This document shows, one piece after another, positions 7,775 to 10,219 of a stretch of DNA of 10,219 nt. The notes under the pieces are model-generated. The model did no database searches. It had not been told where the DNA came from and saw only the letters and a program-made list of their open reading frames with translations. This DNA is from JAFLBB01 sp040007195 (GTDB lineage: Bacteria > Acidobacteriota > Terriglobia > Bryobacterales > Bryobacteraceae): positions 1 through 10,219 of the forward strand of contig JBDTVQ010000252.1 of the NCBI GenBank assembly GCA_040007195.1, read 5' to 3'. Numbering within the stretch: the first letter of the stretch is position 1; each line of letters starts with the position of its first letter. The position numbers were made by a program, and so were the translations under genes.

Positions 7775-8514
7775 GGATGCTCTCCGCAGCAGCCGGCGTG
7801 CGCGAGCGCACCCTCGTAGCGGTCGTGATGGCGGACCCAGGCCATGGGCCATGGGAGGCCCTGCTCGTCGCGGCCTTTGGGGACGATGTCGAGGAAGAAG
7901 TATTCACCGAGCAGGGGTTCGAGGCCGCGGGCGAACGTGGAGTAGGTGTGGAAGATGTTGCCCAGCGGATCTTTGAAGAAGATGCTGACGCCCGGCGCTT
8001 CGTCGCTGGGGAAGCGTGAGGGGACGTAGTTGTAGATGCTGTTACCGGCGGCGAGTTCTTCGGCCGTGAAAGAGACCTGGAAGTCGCGGTTGAAAGAGTT
8101 GGCGTAGGAGGAGACCCACGGGAAGCGCCAGCCCATGCGCTGTTGGAAAGCGGCGAGTTTCGGCATGGGGGCGCGGGAGACGGCAGTGAACGTGATGTCG
8201 CGCTGGTTGAGGTGGGGAATGACGGCGTCGAAGCCGTCGGCGGCCATGGAGCAACTGGGGCAGCCCTGTTCCCATTCGGGGCCGAACATGAAGTGATAGA
8301 CGGCGAGTTGGCTGCGCCCGTCGAACATTTCGGCGAGCGAGAGGGCGCCGTTTGAGCCGTCGAACACATAGGGTTTTTCTATCTGGACCCAGGGCAGGTG
8401 GCGGCGCTGGCAGGCGAGTTCATCGCGCTGGCGCGTGAGTTCCTTTTCTTTGGCGAGAAGGTCGAGACGCGCGGCGAGCCATTCGTCCCGGGAGACGACA
8501 GTTTGAACGGTCAT
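7771..8514 (-). CDS. DUF899 family thioredoxin-like protein
   Basis: This 247-aa cytosolic protein has no signal peptide. The start at 8514 (MTVQTVVSRDEW) is preferred over an in-frame ATG at 8580 because AGGAG lies 7 nt upstream and the longer form would run into the preceding gene. DUF899 hallmarks are visible: the N-terminal helix EWLAARLDLLAKEKELTRQRDEL, YVFDGSNGALSLAEMF, YHFMFGPEW, the CPSC motif (C85, C88), and near the C-terminus FLDIVPKGRDEQGLPWPM and WVRHHDRY. A CC pair (C242-C243) lies in the tail. The family has a thioredoxin/peroxiredoxin-like fold and is often annotated as a dithiol-disulfide oxidoreductase, but its substrate is not established. It follows the ArsR gene by 19 nt and overlaps the small CPxC membrane gene by 4 bp, so a role in thiol chemistry with that protein is a reasonable inference. 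Confidence 0.9.
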   Translation of the reverse strand: MTVQTVVSRDEWLAARLDLLAKEKELTRQRDELACQRRHLPWVQIEKPYVFDGSNGALSLAEMFDGRSQLAVYHFMFGPEWEQGCPSCSMAADGFDAVIPHLNQRDITFTAVSRAPMPKLAAFQQRMGWRFPWVSSYANSFNRDFQVSFTAEELAAGNSIYNYVPSRFPSDEAPGVSIFFKDPLGNIFHTYSTFARGLEPLLGEYFFLDIVPKGRDEQGLPWPMAWVRHHDRYEGALAHAGCCGEHP

Positions 8515-8521
8515 TTGAAGA

Positions 8522-8526
8522 CTCCT
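8522..8526 (-). promoter_or_regulatory. ribosome binding site fixing the DUF899 start
   Basis: On the minus strand this reads AGGAG, 7 nt before the ATG at 8514. It settles the start against the longer in-frame ATG at 8580, which would lie within the ArsR gene. Confidence 0.75.
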
Positions 8527-8533
8527 GTTGGGG

Positions 8534-8881
8534 TTATTTTTTCGATCCGCGCTTAGGTGGGCGCGGGGCTTCGAGATCATCTTTGAGGCGAAGTAGGTTG
8601 TCCGCCCAGAATTCGCTGTAGCGTCCGATCCAGCGCAGGTAGATCTGGCGGATGGGAACGGCGTTGAGCGAGTTGATGCGCTGGCGGCCTTCTTCGCGGG
8701 TGTCGATGAGGCCGGCGGCGCGGAGGACGTCGATGTGCTTCATGACGCCGAAGCGGGAGAGGTGCGGGAACGCCTCGACGATGGCGGTGGTGGTTTGCGG
8801 GCCGGGATGCAGGAGGTCCAGGATGGCGCGGCGGGTGGAGTCCGCGAGCGCCTTCCAGACGGGATCCAGATCTTCCGGCAT
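8534..8881 (-). CDS. ArsR-family winged-helix transcriptional repressor
   Basis: This 115-aa DNA-binding protein begins DPVWKALADSTRRAILDLL, the usual first helices of ArsR-type winged-helix regulators. The recognition helix region is LSRFGVMKHIDVLRAAGLI (~41-59), followed by a wing around TREEGRQRI. The C-terminal helix (WIGRYSEFWADNLLRL) matches the ArsR subgroup normally encoded next to AHSA1/SRPBCC proteins. There is no Cys at all, so the classical metal-binding ELCVC site is absent and an organic or protein ligand is more likely. The ATG directly follows the AHSA1 stop (TAA at 8882-8884, ATG at 8879-8881) and no Shine-Dalgarno is seen, so it is probably translated by reinitiation. It likely represses its own operon through the palindrome at 9351-9386. 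Confidence 0.93.
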   Translation of the reverse strand: MPEDLDPVWKALADSTRRAILDLLHPGPQTTTAIVEAFPHLSRFGVMKHIDVLRAAGLIDTREEGRQRINSLNAVPIRQIYLRWIGRYSEFWADNLLRLKDDLEAPRPPKRGSKK

Positions 8882-9334
8882 TTAGGAGCGGCGGCCGGCT
8901 GCGGTGGGAACGAAATCGGCGGCGATGGCATCGAGCATGTGCTTCCAGCCGGAGTTGACGCCTTTGCGATGGTCGTCGGCGATCATGCCGAGGGCGCGGT
9001 GGCGGAGGGTGACCTTGACGAGGCCCGAGGCTTCGCTGAGCTTGATTTCCACGTGGTTGATGGCGGGGTAGGACATAAACATGGGTCCGCTGAGTTCGAT
9101 GAGTTCGGGAGGCTTTATGACCTGAACGTGCCCCCAGAGGTGGCCGATGCCGTTGCCGCGGTCGCGATACCAGCGGCCGCCGGGCCAGGCTTCGAGAAGC
9201 AGTTGCAGGGATTCGCCATCGGGGCGCGTATTGCCTTCGCCGAAGCGGTGGAGCATGGCCTGAAAGACCTTGTCGATGGGGGCTTGGACTTCGATGTGTT
9301 GTTGGATGTCGAGAGTGAGGTTGTCGATGTTCAT
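8882..9334 (-). CDS. AHSA1/SRPBCC-domain protein
   Basis: This 150-aa cytosolic protein is the first gene of the four-gene operon. AAGGAG (9345-9350 on this strand) precedes the ATG at 9334 by 10 nt. The sequence fits the START/Bet v1-like AHSA1 pattern: an N-terminal strand IEVQAPIDKVFQAM, a central PGGRWYRDRGNGIGHLWGHV, ELSGP, and a C-terminal helix SGWKHMLDAIAADF. The fold has a hydrophobic cavity, and bacterial members paired with an ArsR gene are thought to bind or modify small organic molecules, but no substrate can be named here. Its stop codon abuts the start of the repressor gene. Confidence 0.9.
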   Translation of the reverse strand: MNIDNLTLDIQQHIEVQAPIDKVFQAMLHRFGEGNTRPDGESLQLLLEAWPGGRWYRDRGNGIGHLWGHVQVIKPPELIELSGPMFMSYPAINHVEIKLSEASGLVKVTLRHRALGMIADDHRKGVNSGWKHMLDAIAADFVPTAAGRRS

Positions 9335-9350
9335 GGGAATGAATCTCCTT

Positions 9351-9386
9351 ACGTGACCAAATAGTAACGTAATTATTTAGTCACGT
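9351..9386 (-). promoter_or_regulatory. 36-bp imperfect palindrome, likely ArsR operator
   Basis: The sequence is symmetric about 9368/9369 with 15 of 18 pairs matching. The outer arms ACGTGAC (9351-9357) and GTCACGT (9380-9386) match exactly. Each half also contains a GTNAC-like element pair spaced by 6 bp, as in GTGACCAAATAGTAAC (9353-9368). It covers the -10, the spacer and part of the -35 of the minus-strand promoter, where a repressor would block RNA polymerase. Binding by the ArsR protein encoded two genes in is inferred. Confidence 0.7.
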
Positions 9387-9389
9387 CAA
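9361..9389 (-). promoter_or_regulatory. sigma70-type promoter of the AHSA1-ArsR-DUF899 operon
   Basis: On the minus strand, TTGACG (9384-9389; 5 of 6 to consensus) and TACTAT (9361-9366; 4 of 6) are separated by exactly 17 bp. Transcription would start near 9353-9355, leaving a ~20-nt leader that contains the AAGGAG at 9345-9350. The promoter sits in a local A/T-rich patch in otherwise GC-rich DNA. Confidence 0.7.
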
Positions 9390-9425
9390 GAGGGGAAATG
9401 TGGGTCAGTCGCGGGGACCGTGCGG

Positions 9426-9434
9426 TGATATAGT
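9426..9434 (+). promoter_or_regulatory. extended -10 promoter for the cupin gene
   Basis: TGATATAGT combines an extended TG motif with TATAGT (9429-9434; 5 of 6 to TATAAT). No -35 is apparent at 16-18 bp. The expected start of transcription, about 7 nt downstream, falls at ~9441, within about 2 nt of the ATG at 9443, which suggests a leaderless or nearly leaderless mRNA. Confidence 0.5.
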
Positions 9435-9442
9435 GATCCGCG

Positions 9443-10219
9443 ATGAAGCCCCTACTGACAGCCTTGTTTGCCGTTGCCGCCGTGTCGACGGTCGCGCTGG
9501 TGAGCCTTCCGGCGCAGGACGCCGCGTCCGCTAAAAAGGGAGGCGGGAAGAAGGCGGGTCCGCCGCCGCAGGTGGTGTGGTCGCCGAAATCGACGAAGCT
9601 GCTGGGATGGACGGCGCCGCACAAGCCGGTATGGAAGCTGCCGGAGATTCTGGCGAGCCAGAAGGGAAAAGCCGATTGGACGGTGAACGTCGTGAACGAT
9701 GAGCATCTGCATGGCGACTACATACAGATGGCGGCGGGGGGAAAGACGCCTCGGCGGATGCATCCGGATACGCGCGAGTGGTGGGTGATTCAGGACGGGC
9801 AGATCCGATTTACGATTGACGGGCAGCAGCCGTTCGTTGCTTCGAAGGGCTACCTGGTGCAGGTGCCGTACCGGACTTTCTATTCGATGGAGACGGTGGG
9901 CGACAAGCCTTCGCTGCGGTTTGAGGTGAACATTGCGCATGCGAAGACGGACTATCCGGCGGATGAAAAGCCGCCGGCATTGAAGGGCTTCGATTTTGTG
10001 AAGACGACGGTGGCGGGGCAGGGCGAGTACTCGGGCGGCAACCGGCCCTGGATCGATTTCAATGCGGTGGCGGCGGGGACGGAGACGCAGCGGCGGTTTA
10101 TTGCGGATGACCGCGCGGTGTCGAATATCATCTTCGGCGATCCGAAGACGCAGCGTCCGGCGGCGGACGACGACAAGGGGCATTTTCATCCCGAGTGCGC
10201 GGAGTTCTGGTTCATTTTG
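9443..10219 (+). CDS. secreted bicupin-domain protein (3' end outside window)
   Basis: 259 codons are visible and the frame is open at the right edge. An in-frame TGA at 9434-9436 rules out any earlier start, so the ATG at 9443 is firm, yet no Shine-Dalgarno precedes it. Residues 1-~25 form a signal peptide (Lys2, hydrophobic core, SLPAQ), so the product is exported. A basic, Pro/Gly-rich linker follows (~30-45). The first cupin barrel spans ~90-165, with GGKTPRRMHPDTREWWVIQDG and later GYLVQVPYRTFYSME. It has one His (H107) and a Glu (E112), but not the full HxH set of metal-binding cupins. A second cupin begins at the window edge with HFHPECAEFWFIL (H247, H249, E251, E254), a better metal-site pattern. 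The substrate is unknown; cupins include dioxygenases, isomerases and sugar-binding proteins. It is divergent from the ArsR operon and shares its 108-bp intergenic region. Confidence 0.82.
   Translation, partial: MKPLLTALFAVAAVSTVALVSLPAQDAASAKKGGGKKAGPPPQVVWSPKSTKLLGWTAPHKPVWKLPEILASQKGKADWTVNVVNDEHLHGDYIQMAAGGKTPRRMHPDTREWWVIQDGQIRFTIDGQQPFVASKGYLVQVPYRTFYSMETVGDKPSLRFEVNIAHAKTDYPADEKPPALKGFDFVKTTVAGQGEYSGGNRPWIDFNAVAAGTETQRRFIADDRAVSNIIFGDPKTQRPAADDDKGHFHPECAEFWFIL

Noticed and set aside
7775..7852. Upstream ATG (7852) as start of the small membrane protein
   Set aside because: It would add 26 Arg-rich residues overlapping the DUF899 C-terminus and ignore the ATGA junction and SD at 7774.
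8515..8580. Longer DUF899 start at 8580
   Set aside because: It would overlap the ArsR coding end by 47 bp and lacks family similarity; the AGGAG-preceded ATG at 8514 fits the family start.
9452..10189. 245-codon open frame antisense to the cupin gene
   Set aside because: Arg/His-rich shadow; the plus strand has a signal peptide and cupin motifs across the same stretch.
1..10219. tRNA, rRNA, CRISPR arrays, insertion sequences
   Set aside because: No transposase, terminal repeats, regularly spaced repeats or structural RNA signatures were seen; the genes are tightly packed and explain nearly all the sequence.

Overview
The window is high-GC bacterial DNA and most likely comes from an acidobacterium of the Solibacter/Bryobacter type. 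The main evidence is the large Oar-like TonB-dependent receptor at the left edge, whose plug motifs are a hallmark of the expanded receptor families in that phylum. The DUF899, ArsR-AHSA1 and secreted-cupin genes fit but are not diagnostic. This taxonomic call is an inference from family knowledge.

Layout. (1) Positions 1-2888 (+) hold the C-terminal ~960 residues of the outer-membrane receptor; its N-terminus lies outside the window. (2) Positions 2889-3056 are a 168-nt gap with no gene but three possible RNA hairpins. The last is a 17-bp stem that includes part of the ribosome binding site of the next gene. (3) Positions 3057-7603 (+) are a two-gene signalling operon. The first gene is a membrane-anchored hybrid histidine kinase (four transmembrane segments, four PAS domains, HisKA, ATPase, receiver). 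A second receiver-histidine-kinase protein overlaps it by 13 bp. The ATPase of the second protein looks degenerate while its phospho-acceptor histidine is intact. No DNA-binding output protein is encoded nearby. (4) Positions 7514-9334 (-) are a compact four-gene operon: AHSA1/SRPBCC protein, ArsR-type repressor, DUF899 thioredoxin-like protein, and a small CPxC membrane protein. Its junctions are TAA-ATG, a 19-nt gap, and an ATGA overlap. Its last gene converges on the kinase operon and overlaps its 3' end by 90 bp. (5) Positions 9335-9442 are a divergent intergenic region. It holds a good minus-strand promoter embedded in a 36-bp imperfect palindrome (a likely ArsR operator) and an extended -10 for the rightward gene. 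(6) Positions 9443-10219 (+) encode the N-terminal part of a secreted bicupin protein that runs off the right edge.

How the parts may work together. The kinase pair looks like a phosphorelay input module whose output is elsewhere. The minus-strand operon looks like an autoregulated unit in which a non-metal ArsR protein controls a ligand-binding SRPBCC protein, a cytosolic CPSC thiol protein and a membrane CPAC protein. The most interesting points are the SD-sequestering hairpin, the degenerate kinase in the pair, the ArsR promoter/operator, the coupled CPSC/CPAC pair, and the apparently leaderless start of the cupin gene.
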